This document shows, piece by piece, positions 1 to 6,386 of a stretch of 14,965 bases of DNA. Position 1 is the stretch's first letter. Each line of letters starts with the position of its first letter. The stretch comes from BTRG01 sp036986275 (GTDB lineage: Bacteria > Pseudomonadota > Gammaproteobacteria > Acidiferrobacterales > SZUA-150). The stretch lies in assembly GCA_036986275.1 (NCBI GenBank), contig BTRG01000058.1, positions 1-14,965 on the forward strand. Direction: 5' to 3'. The position numbers and the translations under genes were made by a program. Under the pieces are notes generated by a model. That model made no database searches. It was not told where the DNA came from and saw only the letters and a list, made by a program, of their open reading frames with translations.

Positions 1-1
1 G

Positions 2-277
2 GCCAACGTGAAAAAGTATTTTCGCATTAACTCAAGTCTGCAGCCCTTTATCGGAGCCGGCATCGGTTACGCCTCAACCAACATCAGTGGTCCGACGCTC
101 GGAGGCGGTACAGAGGGATTTGCCTATCAACTGATGACAGGGCTTGAGTACCGCGTCACGCACGTCGGTGTCTTCGGCGAGGTCAAATATGTCGGTGCCG
201 ATACAGAAGACGCCAATAATGTAAAAATCAATCTTTCGGGTACCGGCGTCTTCGCTGGCATTGCGTTCCATTTCTAA
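2..277 (+). CDS. Outer-membrane beta-barrel protein, C-terminal part (5' end outside window)
   Basis: The reading frame is open from the first bases of the window, so the gene is cut at its 5' end. A GTG at base 8 exists but has no ribosome binding site and lies inside barrel-like sequence, so I do not take it as the start. The visible 91 residues alternate polar and hydrophobic residues in short strands separated by glycine-rich turns (GAGIGYAS, TGLEYRV, VGVFGEVKYVG). They end in FAGIAFHF with a terminal phenylalanine, the signature of the last strand of outer-membrane barrels recognised by BamA. This fits the small OmpA-like/porin-family barrels of 8 strands. The ligand or role cannot be told. 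It converges on the gene at 406-1113. Confidence 0.7.
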   Translation, partial: ANVKKYFRINSSLQPFIGAGIGYASTNISGPTLGGGTEGFAYQLMTGLEYRVTHVGVFGEVKYVGADTEDANNVKINLSGTGVFAGIAFHF

Positions 278-327
278 GAAAGAATTGGGGCAGAGTAACC
301 CTGCCCAGTTCAACGGATTCATTAAAG

Positions 328-349
328 TAAGAGACAATACTGTCTCTTA
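328..349. terminator. Hairpin between convergent genes, possible bidirectional terminator
   Basis: A perfect 9-bp stem (TAAGAGACA / TGTCTCTTA) closes on a 4-base loop (ATAC), about 50 bases after the barrel-gene stop. The plus-strand exit is followed by CCCCTTTTGCTTTT rather than an immediate T tract, and the minus-strand exit by CTTTAAT. Position and symmetry fit a terminator shared by two convergent genes, but the missing adjacent T run keeps the call moderate. Confidence 0.45.
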
Positions 350-405
350 AGGAGCGCCCCTTTTGCTTTTATCGGTCTTGGTATACTGCTTAAGTGCTGG
401 CTTGA

Positions 406-1113
406 TTATTTATTAGAACCGGAGAGATATGAATCGAACAAATGACGAATTTCGTTCAAATGATCTTCTATCGCAAATGGCATAAGATTGGTAAACATAT
501 CCAGCAAAATAACAGCATTAACGGAGGAATCAGTCTGAGTTATACTCTTTATACGTTTTGCAATCATAGTATTTACCAAATGCAAATTATCGTAAATCAG
601 TTTTAGCCCGGCTAGTTCCAGATCACTTTCCTTCCCTTCTTTTTTAAGAAAATACTGGGCCAGAAGATACATACCGGTTGCTCTAAAAATAGTGTCTTCC
701 TCGGATGCCAATGGTAAGTGGAAACGGGCCATTGGTTTCAAAAAGGTTGTGTGAGGGCAGCTACTGGTAGCAAACAGCAGACCAAGCAAAGAACATATTC
801 CTCTTTGCGCAGTAGTGTGCTGGGATACATGTCGTTCATCAATAATAACTTCCAGATCTACTTCATCATGTGAACAAACATTTTCGAATCGTCCGATAAC
901 ACTCGCTAGACTCACAGCAACCGGACAGTTTGGATGAGTTTCACTATCAAGTGGGCAATGTGGGCATCGATGAAACTCGAGCTTGGTCCACTCCGGCAAA
1001 TCACGGCAAGGTTTATTGACGATCTCAAGACTATGAGCATCTAATTGAAGATTAACATTCTCATGCCTCTGTTTGTCAAAATTGAAGCAATAACGAATTT
1101 CTATAACGTCCAT
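406..1113 (-). CDS. Cys/His-rich protein of unknown function (235 aa)
   Basis: I do not recognise this protein with confidence. It is 235 residues with no signal peptide and no clear membrane segment, so it is probably cytoplasmic. The N-terminal third carries a compact Cys cluster, C50-P-H-C53 followed by C63-P. Further Cys/His pairs are C80-S-H82 and C119-P-H121, a pattern that could hold a metal or cluster. The middle region (about 105-160) is rich in Leu/Ala/Phe and looks helical (GICSLLGLLFATSSCPHT, then FHLPLASEEDTIFRATGMY). The C-terminal 70 residues also look helical. The start at 1113 follows a purine-rich GAAGTGAG. It lies 7 bases after the stop of a small interrupted gene, which suggests the two were once translationally coupled. 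Base composition is more AT-rich than the pan operon, so acquisition by transfer is possible. Confidence 0.8.
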   Translation of the reverse strand: MDVIEIRYCFNFDKQRHENVNLQLDAHSLEIVNKPCRDLPEWTKLEFHRCPHCPLDSETHPNCPVAVSLASVIGRFENVCSHDEVDLEVIIDERHVSQHTTAQRGICSLLGLLFATSSCPHTTFLKPMARFHLPLASEEDTIFRATGMYLLAQYFLKKEGKESDLELAGLKLIYDNLHLVNTMIAKRIKSITQTDSSVNAVILLDMFTNLMPFAIEDHLNEIRHLFDSYLSGSNK

Positions 1114-1189
1114 ATCAAGCTCACTTCACTTCATTAGGCAATATTAAAAACTTGAGAACAGGTCGTCCACGCCAGACGTTTGCATAAGG

Positions 1190-1198
1190 ATTCTTATC
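1190..1198. repeat. Target-site duplication, left copy (ATTCTTATC)
   Basis: Nine bases identical to 1380-1388, directly abutting the left inverted repeat of the MITE-like element. Confidence 0.7.
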
Positions 1199-1379
1199 CG
1201 AATGGCACTTACTTAAGCCAAAATGTAGGGTGGGTTAGCGTTTATTGCGTAACCCACCAACCGTTGCGCAGCAACACAACGCATTTATAATGAGAACATC
1301 TGGCGGGTTACGGCGCAAACCGCGCGCCTAACCCGCCCTTCTACATTGATTATGAAACCGCTTAAGTAAGTGTCATTCG
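1199..1379. mobile_element. MITE-like element, 181 bp, with 20-bp terminal inverted repeats
   Basis: The ends are CGAATGGCACTTACTTAAGC (1199-1218) and its reverse complement with one mismatch (1360-1379). The 9-base sequence ATTCTTATC flanks both sides as a direct repeat (1190-1198 and 1380-1388), as expected of a target-site duplication. There is no transposase gene inside. The interior holds two strong hairpins. One is GGTGGGTTA / TAACCCACC at 1229-1258. The other is GGCGGGTTA / TAACCCGCC at 1302-1337, extended by GGCGC / GCGCC. The GGGTGGGTTA...TAACCCACC motif is a widespread bacterial intergenic repeat type. The end pattern AATG...TTAAG together with a 9-bp duplication resembles the IS4 superfamily, so mobilisation by an IS4-type transposase elsewhere in the genome is my inference. 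Confidence 0.75.
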
Positions 1380-1388
1380 ATTCTTATC
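1380..1388. repeat. Target-site duplication, right copy (ATTCTTATC)
   Basis: Nine bases identical to 1190-1198, directly abutting the right inverted repeat of the MITE-like element. Confidence 0.7.
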
Positions 1389-1493
1389 CCGATAATACCT
1401 GTTTTCTTCGTTGGGAACGCCCTTTCTTGTCCCAAACCGGCCCTTGTAAGCAAGCGCCAGTTCCTTCAGCATATAGTGCTTCCCGTGAACCAT

Positions 1494-1808
1494 CACCTTG
1501 CTTAATCTAAAGTCCTCTGCTGTTCAAATACCATAGGAGCCAGATAATTAATTCCACTTCTTTTATGGTGTGTTCGTGAATCGGTGGGGGCAGCTTACCG
1601 GACTCCTTAACCCCCAAAGTGCAATATTCAAGTGAGGGCGGTAGAATTCAGTAAGATTTCGCGGTGATCAGGGTCAATAACCGTGGACTTTGTGGGGAAA
1701 GGCTTTTATTCTTCCTGTGCTTCATTCGCCAATTCAATTGAGAATATTTATCAAGAGCCGCCTCATCCCGAATTACATTTTTCTTGGTCCGCGGATATGA
1801 TGCATGCG
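1494..1808. other. Non-coding or decayed stretch
   Basis: No convincing intact gene is visible. On the minus strand a frame without ATG or a ribosome binding site is open for about 50 codons and ends in the peptide WLLWYLNSRGL at a TAG about a dozen bases before the small interrupted gene. A second minus-strand stretch (about 1648-1800) reads as a basic peptide ending LLTLITAKSY. These could be pieces of a decayed gene broken by frameshifts, but neither piece matches a family I know. Confidence 0.3.
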
Positions 1809-1826
1809 CCCGCCGCCAGCGGCGGG
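1809..1826 (+). promoter_or_regulatory. GC hairpin in the leader of the halogenase-like gene
   Basis: CCCGCCG and CGGCGGG form a 7-bp, all-GC stem on a four-base loop (CCAG), about 20 bases ahead of the ribosome binding site of the next gene. It is followed by TAGGGTAATAAAAAAT. It may stabilise the mRNA leader or end transcription from upstream; the sequence does not decide which. Confidence 0.35.
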
Positions 1827-1845
1827 GTAGGGTAATAAAAAATCT

Positions 1846-1851
1846 AAGGAG
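1846..1851 (+). promoter_or_regulatory. Strong Shine-Dalgarno site (AAGGAG)
   Basis: AAGGAG with a 6-base gap before ATG at 1858 fixes the start of the halogenase-like gene. It is the clearest ribosome binding site in the window. Confidence 0.8.
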
Positions 1852-1857
1852 AACACC

Positions 1858-3090
1858 ATGGCAGATATGAACACCGATGTTTTGATCATCGGCGCCGGGC
1901 CCGCCGGGACCAGTGCCGCTTCCCTGTTGCACCAAGCCGGTTATAAGGCGTTGATCATCGAGAGCCAGAAATTCCCGCGCTTTGTCATCGGCGAGAGCCT
2001 GTTGCCCCGCAGCATGGATCTGCTGGACGAGGCCGGTATGCTGGAGGCCGTGCATAAACGCAATTACATGGTGAAAAACGGCGCCGTATTCCTGCGCGGC
2101 GATCAGGCCTGCACTATCAACTTCGGCGAGCAGTTCACCAACGGTTGGAAATACACCTACCAGGTGCCCCGGGATGATTTCGACAAGGTATTGGCGGACG
2201 TCGTCGAGGCCAAGGGCATTGAGATCCTCTGGGAGCACAAGGTCACGGACGTCCGGTTCACGGACACGGGCCCGGAGACGGTGATCCAGGACAAGGATGG
2301 CAAGACAATAAGCATTTCGTCGCGTTTCATTCTCGACGGCAGCGGTTACGGACGGGTGTTGCCGCGCCTGCTGGACCTCAACCTACCTTCCAAGCTGGCC
2401 ATACGCGATTCGATATTCACCCATGTTACCGGGGACAAGCGGCCCCAGGGCTCGGAGGAAGGCCAGATCTGGATCTGTGTACTGCCCGGCAACGCCTGGT
2501 TGTGGATCATCCCCTTTTCCAATGGCAAGACCTCCATCGGCGTTGTCGCCAAACCGGATTTCATCGACAGTTTCCCGGGCGAGCTGGACGAAAAGCTGCG
2601 GGCCATTATCGACTCCGAACCCAACGCCCGTAAACGCCTGGGCGACACCAAGTTCGTGTTCCCGACCGAGCGCATACACAGTTATTCCATTTCCGTAAAA
2701 CGGCTGTGCGGTAAGTACTACGCCCTCATGGGCAATGCCACCGAGTTCCTGGACCCGGTCTTCTCCTCCGGCGTCACCCTGGCCCTGGAATCCGCCAACC
2801 GGGCGGCCAAGACCCTCATACGGCAATTGAACGGAGAACAGGTGGATTGGGATAAGGAATACGCCGAGTATCTCATGCAAGGCGTCGATACCTTCCGCAC
2901 CTTCGTCAATGCCTGGTACGAGGACAAACTGTCCACCATCTTCTTCTGCCCGGTCCATCCCGAAGGCGTCAAGAGCCAGGTGTGTTCCGTGCTGGCGGGA
3001 TATGTTTGGGACAAGGATAACCCCTGCGTGGAACAACACGAGCGCGCCGTCAATGCCCTGGCCGAACTGTGCGCCCAGCAAACGGCTTAG
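1858..3090 (+). CDS. FAD-dependent oxidoreductase, flavin-dependent halogenase-like
   Basis: The 410-residue protein has the architecture of the flavin-dependent halogenase/monooxygenase family. It starts with an FAD-binding Rossmann fold (GAGPAG at 12-17) and a glutamate that ends strand two (IIES, 33-36). IGESLLP follows at 44-50. K73 in VKNGA sits where halogenases keep their catalytic lysine. A tryptophan motif W214-L-W-I-I-P219 matches the halogenase WxWxIP signature, and DPVFSSGVTLALESA (299-313) is the second FAD site. Known relatives use reduced FAD and oxygen to chlorinate or brominate aromatic substrates, often carrier-bound, in pigment or antibiotic pathways. Close non-halogenating homologues also exist, so substrate and reaction are open. 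No partner flavin reductase or pigment cluster is in the window, and the gene stands alone with its own strong ribosome binding site. Confidence 0.85.
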   Translation: MADMNTDVLIIGAGPAGTSAASLLHQAGYKALIIESQKFPRFVIGESLLPRSMDLLDEAGMLEAVHKRNYMVKNGAVFLRGDQACTINFGEQFTNGWKYTYQVPRDDFDKVLADVVEAKGIEILWEHKVTDVRFTDTGPETVIQDKDGKTISISSRFILDGSGYGRVLPRLLDLNLPSKLAIRDSIFTHVTGDKRPQGSEEGQIWICVLPGNAWLWIIPFSNGKTSIGVVAKPDFIDSFPGELDEKLRAIIDSEPNARKRLGDTKFVFPTERIHSYSISVKRLCGKYYALMGNATEFLDPVFSSGVTLALESANRAAKTLIRQLNGEQVDWDKEYAEYLMQGVDTFRTFVNAWYEDKLSTIFFCPVHPEGVKSQVCSVLAGYVWDKDNPCVEQHERAVNALAELCAQQTA

Positions 3091-3103
3091 AGGCACTGTA
3101 AGT

Positions 3104-3142
3104 CCCACATAATCCCTCACTCTATTATTTCGAGTATGTGGG
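3104..3142 (+). other. Inverted repeat after the halogenase-like gene
   Basis: CCCACATA (3104-3111) pairs with TATGTGGG (3135-3142) around a 23-base loop, 14 bases past the stop codon. There is no T tract, so a terminator role is only possible. Confidence 0.3.
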
Positions 3143-3173
3143 GCGCGCAGCGTAATCCAACACAATCATGACT

Positions 3174-3196
3174 CCTTCCCCCTTTTAGGGGGAAGG
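3174..3196. repeat. Hairpin CCTTCCCCCT / AGGGGGAAGG
   Basis: A perfect 10-bp stem with a 3-base loop overlaps the start of the first 86-bp repeat unit. The motif followed by GCTGGGATGAGGGTGG is a common type of bacterial intergenic repeat. Confidence 0.6.
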
Positions 3197-3270
3197 CTGG
3201 GATGAGGGTGGTTGTCTATGGGTAGAACCCGATCGATGCGGTTCGCAAGCTCACCGCATCCTACGTGAAC
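3185..3270. repeat. 86-bp tandem repeat, unit 1
   Basis: First of two exactly adjacent 86-base units with 7 differences. It contains the palindrome GATGCGGT ... ACCGCATC followed by CTACG, a REP-like intergenic motif read as GTAGGATGCGGTGAGC on the minus strand. Confidence 0.85.
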
Positions 3271-3356
3271 TTAGGGGGAAAGTTGGGATGGTGGTGGTTG
3301 TCTATGGGTAGAACCTGATCGATGCGGTTCGCGGGCTCACCGCATCCTACGTGAAC
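3271..3356. repeat. 86-bp tandem repeat, unit 2
   Basis: Second 86-base unit, about 92% identical to the first. The hairpin stem GATGCGGT / ACCGCATC is conserved while its loop differs (GCAAGC versus GCGGGC), so the palindrome is the part being kept. Confidence 0.85.
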
Positions 3357-3674
3357 TAACTCTATTAGATGATCGTGGTTAAGTATATTTTGAGTTCTTG
3401 CTGTGCGTATCTGCAAAATATCGACACCTGAGACCCGGGTGCATGTAAGTGCTCATTAAATTGCATTCTCAAGGGGAGTCGAACCTCTATTTGCCACCGT
3501 GAAGGTATATGTTAGCGGTTGAGGTGTTTGGCAAATTAAATAATCAAAACCGTTGGGAATGGGGTTCTATGCGTACAACTACATAAGAACTGTAGGATGC
3601 GCTGCACGTTGTTTCCTGGGTATTCTATATTTTGTTCATACAGGCAAGAATACAGGAACGTAAGCCATTGAATA
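3357..3674. other. Non-coding spacer with repeat fragment and tRNA-like relic
   Basis: No coding frame of note. It holds a tRNA-like relic (3465-3560) and a half copy of the REP-like motif, TGTAGGATGCG at 3591-3601. It also has an imperfect inverted repeat GTATTCT / AGAATAC (3620-3626, 3647-3653), which lies just downstream of tRNA-Glu on the minus strand and could help end its transcript. Confidence 0.4.
3465..3560 (-). pseudogene. tRNA-like relic (decayed tRNA, Glu-like 3' half)
   Basis: Read on the minus strand, 3488-3472 forms a T arm, AGAGG-TTCGACT-CCCCT, with four of five stem pairs and a loop that fits the GTTCRANTC consensus. It is followed directly by TGAGAAT (3471-3465), which can pair six of seven with ATTCCCA at 3560-3554, as an acceptor stem would. 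The 3' half aligns with the nearby tRNA-Glu (TCACG, GTTCGA, TCCCCT shared) in the same orientation. The anticodon stem does not pair, no normal D arm is seen, and the end reads GCAA instead of NCCA. A dead tRNA gene or an old integration-site remnant is more likely than a working tRNA. Confidence 0.35.
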
Positions 3675-3750
3675 TGGTACTCCCTAGGGGACTCGAACCC
3701 CTGTTACCGGCGTGAGAGGCCAGCGTCCTAGGCCACTAGACGAAGGGAGC
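3675..3750 (-). tRNA. tRNA-Glu (anticodon CTC)
   Basis: A 76-base cloverleaf on the minus strand starting GCTCCCTTCGTCTAG and ending AGGGAGTACCA, with CCA encoded. The anticodon arm is CTGGC-CTCTCAC-GCCGG, giving anticodon CTC, which reads GAG glutamate codons. The T arm is AGGGG-TTCGAGT-CCCCT. It follows E. coli tRNA-Glu closely in the D and T arms. The acceptor opens with a G1:U72 wobble pair and has discriminator A, unlike the G1:C72 and G73 of E. coli tRNA-Glu. Confidence 0.95.
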
Positions 3751-3776
3751 ATAAGCTTGCGGCTGGAAAGGTGTGT

Positions 3777-3804
3777 ATTATACGGCTGGTCAATAATCCT
3801 ACAA
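3777..3804 (-). promoter_or_regulatory. Promoter of tRNA-Glu
   Basis: On the minus strand a perfect -10 box TATAAT (3782-3777) lies 16 bases after TTGTAG (3804-3799), a fair -35 box. The expected start point falls about 20 bases before the tRNA 5' end at 3750. Confidence 0.6.
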
Positions 3805-3846
3805 CCACTACGAGCAGCCGTATTTACATAAAGTTTACTCCCACCT

Positions 3847-5205
3847 GTGAATAATCCTTCCCCTCAAGTCGACGTCATTTCCGCGTCGGAGCATGGTATT
3901 TCCCAGGCCGATATCAGCAAGCAGGCGTTGGACGTGTTGCTGCGCCTGAAGGATGCCGGTTATGACAGCTACCTGGTGGGTGGCTGTGTGCGGGATCTGA
4001 TCCTGGGCTACGAACCCAAGGATTTCGACGTGGTGACCAATGCCAGCCCGGAAGAGGTGCGCAAGCTATTTCGCAATTGTCGCCTGATAGGCCGTCGTTT
4101 TCGCCTGGCCCACGTGCGCTACGGGCGTGAGATCATAGAGGTCGCTACCTACCGCGCCGCGCCGCAGGAGGCCGATGAAGACGCCGATATGGCGCATTCC
4201 GATAGTGGCCGCATCCTGCGTGACAACGTCTACGGCACCATAGAAGAAGATGCAATACGGCGTGATTTTGCCTGCAATGCCTTGTACTACAACGCTGCCG
4301 ATACCACGGTGCGGGATTATGTCGGCGGTTATGCAGATGTGAAGCAGGGGATATTGCGGGTCATCGGCGATCCGGACCGGCGTTACCGCGAAGACCCGGT
4401 ACGCATGATACGGGCCATACGTTTTGCCGCGAAACTGGGGCTGCGGATAGAAGAGAAGAGCCGTGAACCGATTGTGCGACTGGGGTATCACCTGCAGGAA
4501 GTACCGCCGGCACGCATGTTTGAGGAGATCTTGAAGCTCTTCCATAGCGGTATGGCCATGAGTGTCTTTGAAATGTTGCGGCATTACGAGTTGTTCCAGT
4601 ATCTCTTTCCGGCTACGGACCACGAACTGGATCACGGCACCGATCTCAGTTTCAATCAGCTGGTGACCCTGTCGCTGAATAATACCGATGCACGTATTAA
4701 TGAGGGCAAACCGGTGACGCCGGCCTTTCTGTATGCCGTGATGTTATGGCGGCCGGTGATGCTGGGCATGGCGACGCGACTGGCCGACGGTATGGCGCCG
4801 CAAGACGCGCTGCGCGCTGCGGCCACTGAGGCCTTTCATGAACAGGCGGGTCATACCTCGGTGCCCAAGCGATTCAGCATGGTCACGCGGGACATCTGGG
4901 TTATGCAAAAACGCTTTGAGTTGCGTGGCGGCAAACGTGCCCATCGCCTGTTCGATCATCAGCGTTTCCGTGCGGCGTATGATTTCCTGTGTCTGCGCGC
5001 CCGTGCCGGCGAAATAGAACCAGGCCTGTGTGAGTGGTGGACCGAGTTCCAGGAAGTCGATCTGGCCGGACGCGAGAAAATGATCAAGGCACTGGGACCT
5101 TCCCAACACAAGACCCGGCGCCGCCGGCGCCGCAAGCCCCGGGGGGATCGCGCCGAGGGGCCATCAGGTGGTAACCGTACCGGGAACAACCCATCGTATG
5201 ATTGA
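3847..5205 (+). CDS. pcnB: Poly(A) polymerase I
   Basis: PcnB adds poly(A) tails to RNA 3' ends, which speeds decay of mRNA fragments and small RNAs. The 452-residue protein has the class II nucleotidyltransferase head: LVGGCVRD at 43-50 and the metal-binding DFD at 59-61. NCRLIGRRFRLAHVRYGREIIEVATYR follows, split here by function only, as in E. coli PcnB. The region RRDFACNALYY and the RNA-binding helices RYREDPVRMIRAIRFAAKLG are present. The C-terminus is strongly basic (KTRRRRRRKPRG), typical of the family. The start is a GTG with no good ribosome binding site, but a stop codon lies six codons upstream and homology begins close after it, so it is the only reasonable start. First gene of the operon; its end overlaps folK by 8 bases. 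Confidence 0.95.
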   Translation: MNNPSPQVDVISASEHGISQADISKQALDVLLRLKDAGYDSYLVGGCVRDLILGYEPKDFDVVTNASPEEVRKLFRNCRLIGRRFRLAHVRYGREIIEVATYRAAPQEADEDADMAHSDSGRILRDNVYGTIEEDAIRRDFACNALYYNAADTTVRDYVGGYADVKQGILRVIGDPDRRYREDPVRMIRAIRFAAKLGLRIEEKSREPIVRLGYHLQEVPPARMFEEILKLFHSGMAMSVFEMLRHYELFQYLFPATDHELDHGTDLSFNQLVTLSLNNTDARINEGKPVTPAFLYAVMLWRPVMLGMATRLADGMAPQDALRAAATEAFHEQAGHTSVPKRFSMVTRDIWVMQKRFELRGGKRAHRLFDHQRFRAAYDFLCLRARAGEIEPGLCEWWTEFQEVDLAGREKMIKALGPSQHKTRRRRRRKPRGDRAEGPSGGNRTGNNPSYD

Positions 5206-5725
5206 GACACCGGCCATATATATCGGCCTCGGAAGCAATCTTGGCGACCGGCTACAGTCTTTGCAGAATAGCCTGAATGCCTTGCGGCAGTTACCCAATG
5301 CCCGGTTGCAGGCCTGCTCTCCTGTGTATTTAACCGCGCCCGTAGGGATTGAGGACCAGCCGGACTTTTATAATGCTGTCTGCGGGCTGCATTGTTCCCT
5401 GCCGCCGGTGGAATTGATGCAGTCCTTGCTTGAGATAGAGCAGGATTTGGGCCGCCGGCGACAGGGACCGACAGGTGGGCCACGGACCCTGGATCTGGAC
5501 CTGCTGCTCTATGGGCAAATGACCTTACAGACAGACAACACCGTGGTGCCGCATCCGCGACTGCACGAGCGCGCCTTCGTGTTGTATCCTCTACAGGATA
5601 TTGCGCCCGGGCTGGAGATACCAGGCAAGGGGGCGGTGAATGAATTATTAGCGCATTGCCGGGATCAGGTGGTGGAGAGACTGGTGGATACTTTGTCGAT
5701 CCCGAGCAGCACAGCCCAGGCATAA
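5198..5725 (+). CDS. folK: 2-amino-4-hydroxy-6-hydroxymethyldihydropteridine pyrophosphokinase (HPPK)
   Basis: FolK transfers pyrophosphate from ATP to 6-hydroxymethyl-7,8-dihydropterin, the step before dihydropteroate synthase in folate synthesis. Landmarks are IYIGLGSNLGDR near the N-terminus, the pterin/ATP loop RRRQGPTGGPRTLDLDLLLYG (given here in two parts: RRRQGPTGG, then PRTLDLDLLLYG at 95-106) with its two metal-binding aspartates, and PHPRLHERAFVLYPL. I use ATG 5198, giving 175 residues. This matches the family start and overlaps the pcnB stop as ATGATTGA. An upstream GTG at 5168 would add ten unsupported residues. Relatives are about 160 residues, so the C-terminus is slightly long. 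Confidence 0.95.
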   Translation: MIETPAIYIGLGSNLGDRLQSLQNSLNALRQLPNARLQACSPVYLTAPVGIEDQPDFYNAVCGLHCSLPPVELMQSLLEIEQDLGRRRQGPTGGPRTLDLDLLLYGQMTLQTDNTVVPHPRLHERAFVLYPLQDIAPGLEIPGKGAVNELLAHCRDQVVERLVDTLSIPSSTAQA

Positions 5726-5735
5726 GAAGTTTAAG

Positions 5736-6386
5736 ATGGAAGCATCACAGCTGGATTATATTGTGGTTGAGGGCCCCATAGGGGTGGGCAAGACCAGCCT
5801 GGTGAAACGCCTGGCACAGAGTTTCGGCAGTGAGGCCTTGCTGGAACAGCCGGCGGACAACCCCTTCCTGGAGCGTTTTTATCGAGCGCCCCGGCAATAT
5901 GCCTTGTCGACACAGTTATCCTATCTGTTTCAGCGAGTGAAACAGATCGAGCAACTCAAGCAGGGTGATATGTTTCACCCCGGCTGTGTAGCAGATTTCA
6001 TGTTAGAGAAGGACAGCTTGTTTGCACGCATCAATCTGGATGACGATGAGTTACGGCTTTATGACCAGGTCTATGACAGCCTGAGCCTGGACCTGCCCGT
6101 GCCGGACCTGGTGGTGTATTTACAGGCGCCTGTTTCCGCGCTGCAGGAACGTGTGCGCAAGCGTGGTATAGACTATGAGCGCTATATGGAGCGAGATTAC
6201 CTGGAAAAGCTGCACGACGCCTATGCGCAATTCTTTTATCAATACAGCAATGCACCCTTGCTGATAGTGAACACGGCGGAAGTCAATTTTGTCGGCAGCG
6301 ACAACGATTATAATATGTTGCTTGATCACCTTGCCGGTCTGGGGCAGGGCAGGCATTTCTTTAATCCCGTATCGAGTGACTCATGA
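5736..6386 (+). CDS. Deoxynucleoside kinase family protein
   Basis: The 216-residue protein belongs to the dNK/dGK/dCK family, which phosphorylates deoxynucleosides with ATP for nucleotide salvage. The P-loop GPIGVGKTS is at 13-21. The acid-substrate region LLEQPADNPFLERFY follows it. DFMLEKDSLFA corresponds to the catalytic/substrate loop of the family. RKRGIDYERYMERDYLEKL is the arginine-rich LID. VVYLQAP is the strand before the LID. A kinase of this type is a usual passenger between folK and panB in many gammaproteobacteria. It starts 10 bases after the folK stop and its stop overlaps panB as ATGA. The exact nucleoside preference cannot be read from the sequence. Confidence 0.88.
   Translation: MEASQLDYIVVEGPIGVGKTSLVKRLAQSFGSEALLEQPADNPFLERFYRAPRQYALSTQLSYLFQRVKQIEQLKQGDMFHPGCVADFMLEKDSLFARINLDDDELRLYDQVYDSLSLDLPVPDLVVYLQAPVSALQERVRKRGIDYERYMERDYLEKLHDAYAQFFYQYSNAPLLIVNTAEVNFVGSDNDYNMLLDHLAGLGQGRHFFNPVSSDS

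Larger units (their letters stand above)
1121..1493 (-). pseudogene. Small gene split by a MITE-like insertion (about 60 codons when rejoined)
   Basis: On the minus strand an open frame runs from ATG at 1493 for 38 codons (begins MVHGKHYMLKEL, passes through RYYRDKN at the insertion site). It then enters the inverted repeat of the element at 1199-1379 and stops at 1362-1364 inside it. If the element and one copy of the 9-base target duplication are removed, the frame continues for 22 more codons (PYANVWRGRPVLKF...). It would then stop at 1121-1123, 7 bases before the start of the 406-1113 gene. Both the frame and the stop position make sense only after excision. I do not recognise the product, and the original start may lie further upstream. 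A real gene is inferred, not shown; 22 open codons could occur by chance. Confidence 0.4.

Noticed and set aside
1648..2238. Long minus-strand open frame across the start of the halogenase-like gene
   Set aside because: Most of it lies antisense to a clear FAD-protein gene with a strong ribosome binding site; the peptide shows no family features. Only its last 50 codons lie outside and could be a decayed fragment.
2383..3165. 260-codon minus-strand open frame opposite the halogenase-like gene
   Set aside because: A by-product of GC-rich codon use on the other strand; no motifs and no ribosome binding site.
3185..3356. CRISPR array
   Set aside because: Only two adjacent units with no spacers between them; a tandem duplication of a REP-like unit explains it.
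3465..3560. Selenocysteine tRNA (96 bases, T loop TTCGACT)
   Set aside because: Acceptor stem has 7 rather than 8 pairs, the anticodon arm does not form with UCA, and the D arm is absent.
4959..5723. 254-codon minus-strand open frame opposite pcnB/folK
   Set aside because: Low-complexity Pro/Arg/Ala peptide opposite two certain genes.
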